A stretch of 64,000 nt of DNA from Monocercomonoides exilis (Eukaryota; Preaxostyla; Oxymonadida; Polymastigidae): the NCBI GenBank assembly GCA_001643675.2, contig LSRY02000027.1, positions 439,001 to 503,000 on the forward strand, given 5' to 3'. How positions within the stretch are numbered: the first letter of the stretch is position 1; each line of letters starts with the position of its first letter. The translations under genes were made by a program, and so were the position numbers. Positions 1 to 11,285 of this stretch are shown here, in pieces. The notes under the pieces are model-generated. The model saw nothing but the letters and a program-made list of their open reading frames with translations. It was not told the origin of the DNA and did no database searches.

Positions 1-3000
1 CACAACAAGTTCAGACTTCTCTTCGCAGCCTTGTATCCTCAGCGACAAGCCAATTCGCTTGATCTCACTTTCCACAACAACCGATCGCACAATGTGCATC
101 CTCGTCTGAACGGCTGCCATCTTTCCAAAACCCTCGTCCATCGTCAGACACGGTAACACTTCTGTCCCACACCTCTCCATCCTCGCCCCAAGCTCGGTGT
201 CAACATACATCGTCTCCTCGTCATACACAAACAGATATTTTCTCATCGACTCATCCACTTTGTGTGTGCTCGCATCGTCAAACACCCACATGTCTGCCTC
301 GCCCATTTCCTTTTCCGCAGACCCTGCAAATAAACCAGGCTCAACAACAAATCGTGGTGTTGGGCACACAAGATAAAGGTTTCTGCCCTTCTTTGCCCCA
401 TTCTCTAAAAACATAACATTCTTCAATGAATACACACAATTTGTCGCTTCCAGTATCGCAAACAGTCCTCCCCCAAACCCATTTTCTGCACTGACTTTGC
501 TCTCTGAAACCGTGTTGTTGTCAAAAACAAATGACCCGCTGCCTTCCACAGCAACAAACAAGCTCCCGCCTTTCATCCCTCCTTCTGTGATGTTGTTTGA
601 CAGAAACGAACAATCGCTGATGTTCATCAAATCTCCTTCACAAACTCTCCCAGAAATCACTCCTCCATTCCCTGCGCCTCTGCTCACCCCTGAAAATGTG
701 CTGTTCTCCAGATGTAACACATTCACTTCACTCACTTCAAAAAGCGCACATGTTGGCTCTTCACTCCTGCAGAATGTCGAATTGTCAACAGACAACTTCC
801 CAATGTTTCTGATTTGCACCAACCCAGACTCCAGATTTGTTGTTGTGTTTTCAAAACTGCAAGTACCCATCTTCAGTTCAATCTCGGATCCACCACTAGC
901 ATCAAAATCCAAGAGCTGCTTCATTTCCAAAGATATGTCTTTAAATGTAACCCCTTCAAGGCTGATTTTTCCTCCAGCCCCACGCATCACACAAAAGCCA
1001 ATTTTGTTGTTGGAATTCGCATTCGCAAAGAACGAGCAGTTTTCCAAGGATAGTTCTGATTGAGTGCATGTAAGAAGCGATTCAGTGCTCGATCCCAAAC
1101 TCGATGGAATAACAAACGAAATATTGCTCATCAACGTCTTCGCCATTGTCTTCACCAAACTGTTGCTCTCATTTGCCTCTTCCACTCCAATTTCTATTTC
1201 TGTCGATGCAGCTTCGCAATATATGTGCCATTCAGCATCCTTCAAAACCAGAAATTCCTTCCATCGAAACCCGCCTTTCAGCACAAAAGTCTGCTTCACA
1301 AAGTCTGATCGCTTTGATGTTGCAAACGCGATCGTGCTGCATGGATAGTTGCAATATCCGCACACATCAAAGTCAAAACTGTTAACTCCGCCAATATATG
1401 TCAGGAAAGTCACATCCACCAGAAAAAACCACAAAGGAATTGGGTAATCGCGATTTCCCCCCTCAAATCCCATAAACTCCTCTTCTGTCGACTCCCCTTG
1501 CGGTATCTCGAACTGCAAGCAATCACTCTCCAATGTTGTGTGAATGTCCGGAACATCCATAAAAAACTTGCTTCCTTTCCAAGCACGGCAGTTCAGAAAG
1601 TTCAGCTCTTTCAGCAATATTCCAGTAGATTTCGAACCAACGCAAAGAAATATGCCTCCTCCTTTCCCTTTTGCGACCAACTCTTCTGATGCCGAACAAC
1701 TTTCAAACAAAGTGTTTGATTCATTTCCAATTCTCAACTCGCTCGTCGCACTTACTTCAATGTTAATTGCTCCTCCACTCCCATTTCCTGTCTCACAATC
1801 CCTAAATGTGCAATTGTTGATTGCCAAGATGTCTTGTCTGCCCATCTGCCACCCAATCACCCCTCCTCCTTCCCCTCCACTTCGTTTGACTTCACAAAAG
1901 GTGCAGGCATCCAGTGTCAGCTTCTGCTCCTCATTTTCGGACACTGCTGACGAATCAAACGAAAATACCGAAACTCCCGAAAGGAAGAACCCTTCAGCAG
2001 AAATGCCTGAAAGCGTTGCAATCCCTCCTGTTCCAGAAACAAGCAGCGATGCGGTGAAAGGAGTGGATAATGTGTGATCTGTTGATGGTGCAATCAAAAT
2101 ATCATTGAGATCAAGAACACCCCCTCTGGAAACAGCAAACAACGAAACATCTCTTCTCTGATTCAAATGCTCAATAGAAAACGAACTTGCTTCCAAATGG
2201 CCATTCGCTGCTTTGAAAAGCGATGATCCTGTGACAGATGTGGTGGATAAAATTGTGTTGCTCTTGTCTTCTCCAGAGATAGCAATATCTCTGTTTGATG
2301 CTTCTATAGACTGTGCGTCAAATGAGCTTGCCAGCAAGACTAGTCTGCATGAGGCCATTCCATCAAGACGTGTGTTCAGTGTGTAATCAATGGTCTTGCA
2401 GGCTGAAGTTCTTTGCAATCCGCAATATTCCACCAGCAATCCTCCTGAGCTTGCAAAAAGTGTCAATCCATCAAGAAGCCAATCCTTTTTGTATGAAAAC
2501 CCATTATTACTTGTGCACCAGCACACTCTTTGCTCAGAAGGATTTGATGTGTAACACTGAAAGAAAGGAGAATCTAAAATTTTGTTATTTGGATCATTAA
2601 TGAAAACGTCATGCCCTTGAGAATTAGAAGATGAACAAGAACACTTCTGAAATAGAAAGAATGAACACAATTTTTGTGAACCTTCTTTCACAAAATGGAG
2701 TTCTAATGACAATCCACCCCCTTGAAAAGATGCTGTGCATTTGAAAAAAATACAACTTTTCGCAACTGTGTAAACGTTTGGCGATGCCAAAAAAGCAAGG
2801 CCTCCTCCTGTTCTTTGAGTTACGGAACAGGTAATAAAAGAGCAGTTGTTGATCACAGTGTATTCGCTTTTTTCTGCCCCTTCCAGAAAAGATATTGGAG
2901 TTTGCAACCTCACATGAAGCCCTCCTCCACTGTATGTGGAATTGCATTCCATAAAAAAACAATCTGAAACAAGACAATAATTGCTGACATTTTGCGTATA

Positions 3001-3978
3001 AAGCCCTCCGCCATCGAATGAAGTTGCCTCACATTTGACAAATGAACTGTTTGCCACACTCAAATACGAATTCGAAGTGGTATATATTGCCCCTCCGTAT
3101 TCACTGGCATGGCAACTGATGAATGTGCAAAAATTAACAGTTAACTCCACAGCGCTCGTTTTTATTGAAATTGCACCTCCACGATCTCCAGTTGAGTCTG
3201 TCCATTCACACCAAGCAAATGTGTTCATCCCAGAGCTGAGAGACGTCTGCCTCGAAGGCTTTTGTGGATTTCCCTCTGATCCGTTGATATTGACATTCGA
3301 AGTGCGCAGGCACAGTGAAAATGAATTGTTGAGAAAATAAAGCCTTGGCATGTGCTCAGAATTGATGGACTGAGTAATTCCTCCATCAAATACATCGCAA
3401 GCAAATGCAAACAAACAGCTCTCGAAAGAGCATGCCTGCGACAATGCACAAAGTGCCTGCCGCGAATGCAGCGCTGATGATGAAACATTCCTGAAAGTTG
3501 TACCTTCAACAGAAACATGTGCAATCGATGGAGACAAAAACGGCACAGACAAATGAACAAAATCCGCAAAAGTGCACGACACAATGGAAAGCTTGTTCGA
3601 CAGCGCCAAATGCTCGTGCGAAAGCGAAGAAGCCAAAAGCGGAAACTGTTGAGCATGTTGACGAAGATTGAAAGAAACATTGCACAGCTGCACATTTCCA
3701 TCAATACTGAGTATCGGTGAGTCGTCGGTCTTGCACATAACGTCCACAGCGCAAGAAGATGCGCTGGCAAAAGAATTCGGACTGATCCTGAAAAGGGACT
3801 CTTTTCCTGCCACCACAAGTGTTGTGAAACATATTTGTGTCGAAGCATTTTGCAAAGAGAAAGATGCCGACATAAAGCTCTACCAACATGGCACGCACAG
3901 TAAAAAATTAACGAGGAAAAAAATTATGATTTTCAAAGCAAGCAACAAAGTCACAAACCTCAGCCAAGCAATATTCAT
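1..3978 (-). CDS. Beta-helix surface protein, 3' end cut by window edge
   Basis: The reading frame runs open from 3877 to base 1, about 1290 codons. It encodes Cys/Ser/Asn-rich beta-helix turns with recurrent GGG(I/L/A) and NCSF-type steps (for example EGGGVIGWQ, GSGGAINIE, GKGGGIFL). Modules opening with CG...C-x-(S/T)-(I/M) start near residues 490 (CGLQRTSACKTIDY), 850 (CGYCNYPCSTIAF) and 1240 (CGTEVLPCLTM). The same pattern recurs in the genes at 49299-57236 and 59424-64000. The likely start is ATG at 3978. A stop (TAG, 3882-3880) lies between this ATG and the helix frame. It falls inside a probable 81-nt intron (3958-3878) with a GTTTGT donor and a TAGAG acceptor, which rejoins the frame as MNIAWLSFMSASF. 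The C-terminal membrane span and tail expected from the complete paralogue lie outside the window. Family assignment is firm; the first exon is an inference. Confidence 0.8.
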
Positions 3979-4503
3979 TAATGTTTGATTGCTTCCTTGG
4001 AAGGGACTCCTCACTGAAAATATTCTTGCAGTCCTCTGCAGTACATAAATAGACCAGCATTCCAAAACACATTATGAATTTCATATCTTCTGTGTTCAAG
4101 CAAAGGTTTCGCTCAACAACAAAAAAGGATTGAAAGTTTAAATGAGGTGTAATGCAAATAAAATCCCGACAATAGAAATTAAAAAGATGCTTAAATCTAT
4201 CCAATGTTATATTTTTGCTGAAAAGTTTGCCAAAAGCCTTGAAAATCAAAACGAAACAACGTTATATATATAATTATATAACATAACCAACGATCAATCA
4301 TTTATATGAAAATGTTTTCATAAAGAATAATTTTCAACTTAACATTAATTTCAAATCTTTTCATTTTATGATACACTTCCAACTACAGTTTTTCAGCTTG
4401 TGGCTATTTTTAAACAGTTCAAAATTTTCTTTTAAAAAAATTTTTTCGTTTTCTTTTTTTACAAAATAAGAAATTTTTATAATTATAGAAGTTTATTGAA
4501 AAC
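3979..4503. other. AT-rich intergenic spacer
   Basis: This spacer lies between the 5' end of the left beta-helix gene and the 3' end of the H2A transcript. I see no coding signal beyond chance short ORFs. It presumably holds the promoter of the beta-helix gene. Confidence 0.5.
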
Positions 4504-4519
4504 TGTGTTAATAAACACA
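4504..4519 (-). promoter_or_regulatory. Putative histone 3' stem-loop of H2A
   Basis: In the H2A mRNA sense this reads TGTGTT-TATT-AACACA, a perfect 6-bp stem with a 4-nt loop, 41-56 nt after the stop codon. Geometry, position and the T-x-T-x loop match the histone-mRNA stem-loop known from animals and some algae and protists. A near-identical hairpin lies 3' of the H3 gene at 24485-24895. Confidence 0.5.
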
Positions 4520-4559
4520 CAAAAAAAAATAACAAGAATTTAATAATTAATAAAAAAAT

Positions 4560-5009
4560 TTACTCTTCTTCTTCGTTTCCAGTCTTAGACTTCTTTGGAA
4601 TAAGAGCGCTGTGGATGTTTGGCATCACACCTCCCGATGGAACTGTGATATGTGAGAGAAGTTTGTTCAACTCTTCATCATTGCGGATGGCCAACTGAAT
4701 GTGTCTGGGAACAATTCTCTGCTTCTTGTGGTCACGAGATGCGTTTCCTGCAAGCTCCAACACTTCGGCTGTCAAATATTCCAAAACAGCTGCCAAATAC
4801 ACTGGTGCTCCTGCTCCAATTCTCTCAGCATAGCTTCCTTGGTGCAGCAAACGATGGATACGCCCAACTGGGAACTGCAGTCCTGCACGCTCTGAACGAG
4901 ACTTTGATTTCTTGTCTCCATCTGCTTTCTTAACACGCACTGGTGCTTTCTTTGCAACTTCAACGCGCTTCTTATCTGTAGCTGGTGAATCGACTTTCTT
5001 TGCTGGCAT
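4560..5009 (-). CDS. H2A: Histone H2A
   Basis: Core nucleosomal histone of 149 aa, intronless. The fold is clear from [15 protein letters not shown] (start of the histone fold), [20 protein letters not shown] (central helix), [20 protein letters not shown] and [15 protein letters not shown] (docking region). The N-terminal tail is Lys-rich. The tail end, SKTGNEEEE, is acidic and lacks the SQ(E/D) phosphorylation motif of H2A.X. The docking region is that of canonical H2A rather than H2A.Z. An in-frame ATG six codons upstream (5027) exists, but I chose MPAKK at 5009 because it gives the usual short H2A N-terminus. Upstream motifs are shared with the H3 genes and a hairpin follows the stop. Confidence 0.96.
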   Translation of the reverse strand: MPAKKVDSPATDKKRVEVAKKAPVRVKKADGDKKSKSRSERAGLQFPVGRIHRLLHQGSYAERIGAGAPVYLAAVLEYLTAEVLELAGNASRDHKKQRIVPRHIQLAIRNDEELNKLLSHITVPSGGVMPNIHSALIPKKSKTGNEEEE

Positions 5010-5065
5010 TATTTCAAAATAATTCAAATATTTTTAAAAATATTAATTTTTTGAAAAAAATGAAA

Positions 5066-5113
5066 AGTTATATATAATAATTATCATTGATTTCCTTTTA
5101 ATTTGCGCACAAA
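5066..5113 (-). promoter_or_regulatory. Histone H2A promoter motifs shared with H3
   Basis: Two blocks recur at similar distances upstream of both H3 genes. TATATAACTT (reverse strand, 5075-5066) lies about 57-66 bp before the H2A ATG and about 67-76 bp before the H3 ATGs. TGCGCACAAA (plus strand, 5104-5113) lies about 95-104 bp before H2A and about 101-110 bp before H3. The second block is inverted relative to the gene, but its TGCGCA core is self-complementary. A TGATAATTAT block lies next to the TATA-like box in both promoters. Function is inferred from conservation only. Confidence 0.5.
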
Positions 5114-5749
5114 ATTTTCAACTATATTATGGTTGTGATCATTATTGATTCAGTTATAATTATTATTGAAATGCAAATTTTTTAGAAATTTTTGTTTAAA
5201 TTTTATTCTAGAAGCTTATGTTATTGTTTTGAAATTTTTTTATTTTGAACCCTTTTTTTTTTCTTGTTTTGGATGCAAATTTTAATAATCTGATTTATTT
5301 TAAATACTTTTTTTGATTTCAAATTAACACTTTTAAAAAAAATTATTTTTTGCTGTTTTGAATGTTTCATCACAAAAAAATCTTGAATGTGAAAAATGCA
5401 TCAATTTTGTTGAATTACATTCAAGTGATTAAAGAAAGAAAGTGAAAACTGAAATTTTTTCCTAACATCTCTAGAAAGTTTTCTTTTTTTGTACGAAAGG
5501 ATTAATAATCATGTTTTCGAAGAAATAATTTGAGAGGTGTTAATTAAAAAGAATAAAAATGAAATTTAAATATGATTGATGAGATTAATGATAGTAAATT
5601 TGAGCTTGTATTTTGTGACAAACGGTAGATGAAATAAAGAAAATAAATTTCGAAAAGAAATCGATGATATAGAATTTCATTCTGATGCTGATGCAAATGG
5701 AGCATTGTTTAATGATAAAATGGTAATTCTGTTAAAATTTAATTGTTAT
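5114..5749. other. AT-rich spacer, no gene seen
   Basis: Long A/T runs with no sustained coding frame. The right part may include eroded 5' sequence of the pseudogene that follows, but I cannot align it. Confidence 0.5.
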
Positions 5750-6350
5750 TTTATCCACGAAAGATTTGATTAGATGATCTCCAAAATAGAAAAGATGAAA
5801 GGTGAAGGAAATGAAATTTTTCTTGCAGTTCTTCGTGAATGCTATATTTCTCAAACTTAAGGTTTTCAACCTGAATTATTTTCAATTTGTGTGCCTTGTC
5901 TTCTGAAAACTGAATCGGACAAAGATGAAAATAAGGAAAATCAGAAGGAAGTGGAAATGGCTTTGCTGGCTTCAATCACTGTAAATGTGTGTCGCATTAT
6001 GTGTTTGTGTTTTTCAATTTGGATAATATTTATTTTTTCCCCTCTTTTTTAATAGGAGCTGAAACATGGAGTTTTCCTGAATGAAATCAAAGATATTATC
6101 CAATATCATCAAGAGTATCACAATCTCACTCAGCTTGTCTATCAATCTGCTTGGGCGTTTTTGATAGGCCAATTGACCATTTACATATACTTTGAAGAAG
6201 TTATTGTGAATGAACTGCATTTTGTGAGAAAAGAAACAAGAGAATTGGAAGAGCAGATTAAAAATATGGATTGGAAGAGGAAAAAAAAGAAGAGGAATAA
6301 GAAGGAAAAATGAAATAAGAGCTTGCTTTATTGAAAGGATTCCGAATGTT
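5750..6350 (+). pseudogene. Decayed paralogue of the gene at 7493-8845
   Basis: Translated plus-strand segments match the intact downstream gene block by block. ELFSICVPCLLK followed by QKEVEMALLAS matches ELYSICVPCLLK and QKDVEMAVLAL. After a GTAAATG...TTAATAG intron at the same position come LNEIKDIIQYHQEYHNLTQL and NELHFVRKETRELEEQ, matching LNEIIKIIKYHQQYHNLTQL and NDLHFVTEATRELEEL. It carries an in-frame TAA in the first block (after YISQT) and a TGA near 6311. Past that TGA the homology continues in another frame (ACFIERIPNVIDL), so there is a frameshift. The 5' half and C-terminal half are absent or unrecognisable. This is a tandem duplicate that has decayed. Confidence 0.75.
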
Positions 6351-7492
6351 ATAGATCTTCTTCTTTTCAGTCATGCATATTGCTGAATGAAGAATCTATT
6401 TGAATGATCGGTGGAATTGAAGGTGTATTTCAAGTGCGAAAGATAATTACATATGAATTTAGTCCATATGCATAATTATATTTTGAAGTGCAAAGGGAAG
6501 CAGATATGTGTAAATAAAATGGTATCTTTAACTCCACTTTTCGCTTCTATTTGAGTAAAGTTGGTTATCATCACTTTAATTCAGTTATCACTGGTTGTTT
6601 AAAGTTTATTTTTGCTTCGTTTCAACAAGTTGAAATATACTCAATAAAGAGTTGAGTCGAAGCAACACATCTGATGATAAAAAGAAAAATAAATTAACAA
6701 GAAAGAGGAAAAGCATAAAAATGAAATAATCGAAATGTTAAAAATACCTGCATCATATGGCATGTATATTTCCCTTCAAATCGTGCAGATAAAGTCTTTT
6801 CTCGTTGGCATAATCATAACAAGATTTTATGATCATTATTAGCATTATTATGAAAGTTTTGATCCATTGAAAAATAGAAATCATGTTAATTAATTTCTTT
6901 AAGATAATAAAAAAGCCAAAAAGAAGTGTTTGAAAAGCAAAATAACTAAGTTTATTTGTGTTTTTTGTCTTTCTGACACAAAAGAATTTTGGATTGTTCA
7001 GCATATTTTACTGAAATGTGAAAAGAGGAGTGACAAATATGTTATTAGAAGATGCATAAACTCTCTCAAAAAAATTTTTGCAAAGAAAGATTAAAGAGAA
7101 AAAAAAAACAATTTTTAATTCTGATATTTATTCTTAATCTAAACTGATATAATTTTAATTTCAAGTTTTTGAATTATCAAATGACAATATATCACTAATA
7201 TTTAGATATTTTTTCTGACGTCAAACTTGCACATGAAATAAAACCTATAATTAATATATTGAATTAGAATTAAACTATTTTTGCTTTTTTCAAAGACTGA
7301 ATGCATATGAAACAAGTTTTAAAAATACTAATTTTATATATGAAATAACTTAGCTGTGTCTTATATTTATTCTTTATCACTTATGACTGTGAATATGTGA
7401 TTGTTTTGTAATTGTGTATGCAATGATAATAAACGGGAGTTTTTATTGGACAAAAAGTTTTCGGGTTTGCATATATACTTTTAGTTTAATGG
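6351..7492. other. AT-rich spacer, no gene seen
   Basis: No ORF with coding character on either strand. It separates the pseudogene from its intact paralogue and may hold eroded remains of the duplicate. Confidence 0.45.
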
Positions 7493-8845
7493 ATGATTAA
7501 TGGACTGTTTCTAATTATGTTTGTAGGAATATTTTCTGAACTGGAAAAATGCAAAACTGAAGTCGAACAAAAGCTAAAGATAGAAGAACTTAATTGCTTG
7601 ATTGATGAAATGGATAAAAGGGAACTGAATTTTATTATCACAAAAGAGAAATATAATACATTGGATGCGATGATCGAAAGAAAGAAATTGTCCTTGGAAA
7701 ATACTTTTTTATTGCTGAAGCACATCGGGTATAACAAGATGATGAAGCTATCAAGGACTGACAGCTTTTATTATTCTTCTTTGCATGAAAGAATTGAGAA
7801 GATGATGATTGATGAAGAAAAGAAAAAAGATCAAAAGAATGAAGAGCTGCTTATTGATCTTTGTGAATGTTATATTGTTCTTCATTATATTTTTTGTATA
7901 ATACCAAAAGAACTTTATTCGATTTGTGTGCCTTGCCTTTTAAAAGTTAATTTACGAAAAGAGGAAAATGAAAAGACACAAAAAGATGTGGAGATGGCAG
8001 TTCTTGCATTGAGCAACATTTATGATCATGTTGTATGAAATTTTTGAATATTTTTATTAGTTTAATTGATTTTTGTGATTCAAATGTAGCTTTTAGAAAA
8101 ATCGCTGTATCTGAACGAGATTATAAAAATCATCAAATATCACCAGCAATATCACAATTTAACGCAACTTGCCTATCGATCAGCTTGGGAATTTTTGATT
8201 AACAGATTTAAAAAAGAACGAGACTTGGATGATTTAATAACAAATGACTTGCATTTTGTAACGGAAGCAACAAGAGAGTTGGAAGAGCTTGAAATGCATG
8301 TGAATTGGAGGGAAAGAGAAAAGGATGAAAAAGTGATGAAAGGAGTATGTGCAATAAACAGATGGTTCAGGATGCTATGGATATGCTTTGGAGCTAACAA
8401 GTTTCAAAGCAACGAACTTACCAAATTGGTTGCGTGCATCATGCGACTGTGTAGAAAGACGAATGAAAATCATAGAGATTTATTCATTTATTGCATTGAA
8501 CTTTTTGAAGCTATGCTGAACGCAGAAGTTGTGAAACTTGAAGATTTGTTGAGAAGTGGCGCATCAGAATTCATATTAGAAAAAATGCATCAATCAACTT
8601 TGGTATATGAAACAACAAAATATTGTTTGAAGTTCTTTTCATTGCTTTCAAACAAATTAAATGAAAAGATGTGTAAGCGAAATGATGAATATAAAGAAAT
8701 GACGATGATAAAAAGAAAGATATTTGTGAAGTTTGAGGAAGATGGATATGAAGACACTGTCATTGGAATCTTTGGAACTTCACTTTTTTTGAATGGCCAT
8801 GTTAACTATTCCATTAATCTTACAGATCATTTTGTTTTCTGCTGA
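7493..8845 (+). CDS. Two-exon helical protein of unknown function
   Basis: Exon 1 is 7493-8032 and exon 2 is 8090-8845, joined across a 57-nt intron (GTATGA donor, TGTAG acceptor, phase 0). The product would be about 431 aa. I do not recognise the family. It is rich in Lys, Glu and Leu, predicted almost wholly alpha-helical, with a coiled-coil-like N-terminus (ELEKCKTEVEQKLKIEEL) and a C-terminal half resembling ARM/HEAT-type helical pairs. There is no signal peptide. The intron position is supported by the pseudogene at 5750-6350, which keeps homology on both sides and an intron between. The start is uncertain: the first residues (MINGLFLIMFVG) look intron-like, and a TTTGTAG acceptor just after them could mean an unseen upstream exon. 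Confidence 0.6.
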
Positions 8846-9294
8846 AAAAGGGTTCTCTTTTTTTTATTTTTTGTTTTATTGTTGGATTGGATAAGCTAAT
8901 TTATCAAACGAAAATATTCAAATTTGAGAGGGAAAAAATTTTTTTGGAATTATAAAGCTGAAATATACAAGCGAATATTGTCGTAGATCTTTATAACTGA
9001 AGACAAACTATTTTGTCATATTCCTTAAATCGATAAAGTTCAGATTAATTATTTGTTCTAAAAGAGCAACATGTATCTCATTGTTTTCCAAAAAAGAATT
9101 TTTTTCTATTTGTATTCATATTTATTGAATGACAAAAAATTATTATCTCTTTCAAAAATGTTTGATCGTGGTGTTTTCGTAACAACCATTGATGATTTCG
9201 TTTCATCAAATGTTTTAACAATTTCTTCTATGCACACATACACGAAGGACATACAGATATTATGCAAAAAATCTCACAAATGTTAAAAAGAACA
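8846..9294. other. AT-rich spacer, no gene seen
   Basis: Short ORFs here have intergenic composition. Nothing is supported. Confidence 0.45.
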
Positions 9295-9661
9295 ATTACA
9301 GATATCGCACAAAATACTGGGCAAGATCGATTTCACAACAACTGCAAGAGGAATAATTCTGACAATTTTCCTCAAAATATATCTCATCAATAAATACTCA
9401 TTTGATATACAAGACTTTCAAAATTGCTTCATTTGTGCTCAGAAAAAATTATAATTAAAATTTCGGAGAAAGAGAATTTTGAGTTTCTCCGAGATTATTA
9501 ATTATAATTTTTTCTGAGCACAAATGAAGCAATTTTGAAAGTCTTGTATATCAAATGAGTATTTATTGATGAGATATATTTTGAGGAAAATTGTCAGAAT
9601 TATTCCTCTTGCAGTTGTTGTGAAATCGATCTTGCCCGGAATTTTTTGCGATATCTGTAAT
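9295..9661. repeat. Long near-perfect palindrome (foldback element)
   Basis: Two arms of about 177 bp (9295-9471 and 9484-9661) are nearly exact reverse complements. They start with ATTACAGATATCGC, meet at CGGAGAAA/TTTCTCCG, and leave a loop of only about 12 nt. Few mismatches are visible, for example ACTGGGCA against TTCCGGGCA near the ends. There is no coding capacity. The structure suits a foldback MITE or a locus making long hairpin RNA. I did not see a clear target-site duplication. Confidence 0.8.
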
Positions 9662-9825
9662 TCCTTAATTCAAATAAGAACAATCTCTTCAGTGAAATTT
9701 GTTAAATGAATAATAATCTCATTATTAGGAAAAAATTTCGTGTGTGCAAACTAAATAATACAAGAATGATAAGATTTTCATTTATTTTTGTTTTCAAAAC
9801 AAAAGTGTTTTTTCAAAAAAAAATA

Positions 9826-10277
9826 CAGTCTAAACCGGATATAATCACATCTGGTTTTGCACAACTTTTTGTGACTGAATCCGACTGTGATAATATACGA
9901 TGCTGCTTTACACACAGAAAAAAATAAAATTAATTAATTAATTAATTAATTTTGGGTCGATTTTTTCTTTTTTTGAAAATTCTTCATTAAAACGCATTTT
10001 TCAACAGAAAAAACAATTTTCTTGATTTTATAATAATATTTAAACTTATTTGAACACATTTTTGAAATAGCGAAATTTTGATATTTTTGATCAAAAAATC
10101 GTTTATTCATTGAAAAAATCACACATAATAATAAAAAATGTGATTATATATTTTCATCCCTGTGATTATATGCGATGGAAAATGAATGAAAAACAAACAA
10201 AAAATGTCGGTGCATCCAAAAATGTGACAATATTCGGATGTGATTATATTCGACGTGATAATATCCGGTTTAGACTG
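9826..10277. mobile_element. MITE with Tc1/mariner-type ends and TA duplication
   Basis: The 452-bp element starts CAGTCTAAACCGGATATAAT and ends with the reverse complement of CAGTCTAAACCGGATATTAT. It is flanked on both sides by TA. A CAGT terminus with a TA target duplication is the signature of the Tc1/mariner/pogo superfamily. There is no transposase ORF, so it is non-autonomous. Subterminal GTGAT(A/T)ATAT-type motifs recur several times inside both ends (near 9890, 10140, 10160, 10238 and 10255) and could be transposase-binding sites. An (AATT)n tract of about 24 bp lies near 9930. Confidence 0.8.
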
Positions 10278-10310
10278 TAACTCGTTTTTGTAAATATTTT
10301 TGAAATCATG

Positions 10311-10568
10311 TAGGTGATTATTTTTTTAATCATATATTTTTTCGGGGTGCTGATTTATCTAAGGTTTCTTGTTATTCGCAAAAAAATATTCATTTATAAG
10401 AGAAAAAGCATAATAATTGTTTTTGAAAACAAATGGTTTTTCCGTATCAAAGATAAAAATGCATTCAATAAGCCTTTTCACTTTTCAATTTTTTTATTGA
10501 TATTCAATGGTTTTATTAGAACCTAATTTTTTGAAAAAAAATATGTTTTCGAAAATAATCACCAATAT
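10311..10568. mobile_element. MITE-like inverted-repeat element, copy 1
   Basis: The ends are imperfect inverted repeats (GGTGATTATTTTT on the left; AAAATAATCACC on the right), about 255 bp apart. A related sequence sits at 57790-58051 with the same terminal pattern, a shared internal GTGCTGATTTATC near the left end and a shared TTCACTTTTCA. No coding capacity. Two diverged copies with matching ends suggest an old small transposon family. Confidence 0.45.
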
Positions 10569-11285
10569 AGAAAATGAGTATTGTTCAAAACGAACTTTTC
10601 AATCTATAATCTTTTTCATTTTGTTTGTTTATTTTTCCTTTTTAAAAATTTAATTTTCTTTTTAATTTTAAAGATATTCACATCACATTAATATTAAACC
10701 AAAAAATTGTGTGGAGAAAAAAACACATGCAATTTGATTTTCTTTTATGTGGGTTTTTTTCGAATAAATTTTAAAAAATATTTGACATGGAGAACACATC
10801 AAATTCATAATTGTGATAATATTCATTCATTAATAGAAATTACTGATTCAATATTAATTCAAAACGATAAACTTTTTTCTTTTCTATGTATAACAAATAA
10901 TTAAACTTGGTGAGTTAAAAACGAATTGAAAACCGAACGGACATTTCTTTTATGAAATATTGAAATTAAAGAAATAAATTGCTTTATAATAATAATAATA
11001 ATAATTATTATTATCATTTGTGAAAAATTTCTCAAATTATTTTTCATAGTTTCTGTTAGCTCAAAGTTTAAAATCCACGCTAGTTTTACACATTCTTATT
11101 TGCAATAATGAATGAAAGAACGAATGCATATCCCTCGCATTTAATGGAAACAAAAATGAAAAAAGACAAGTATCTTTTGAAAAAGTAATGAAATTTTAAT
11201 TTGAGTAATTTGCACATTTAAATCAATAAACCCTTTAAGAGGATAATTTTATATGATTACAATCATTAACAACAAATGAACTGAT
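10569..11285. other. AT-rich spacer with ATT microsatellite
   Basis: No coding signal. An (AAT)n/(ATT)n tract near 10988-11013 is self-complementary. Confidence 0.45.

Noticed and set aside
497-2077. Plus-strand ORFs across 1-3.9 kb
   Set aside because: They are antisense shadows of the minus-strand beta-helix frame, which shows regular GGG/NCSF repeats and stays open for 3.9 kb.
3880-3882. TAG reassigned to an amino acid, as in some oxymonads
   Set aside because: H2A and eL18 end in TAA, the cyclin in TAG and H3 in TGA at the expected lengths. An intron explains the single TAG.
9071-9286. 71-codon plus-strand ORF
   Set aside because: AT-rich spacer composition and no recognisable domain; it ends just before the foldback element.
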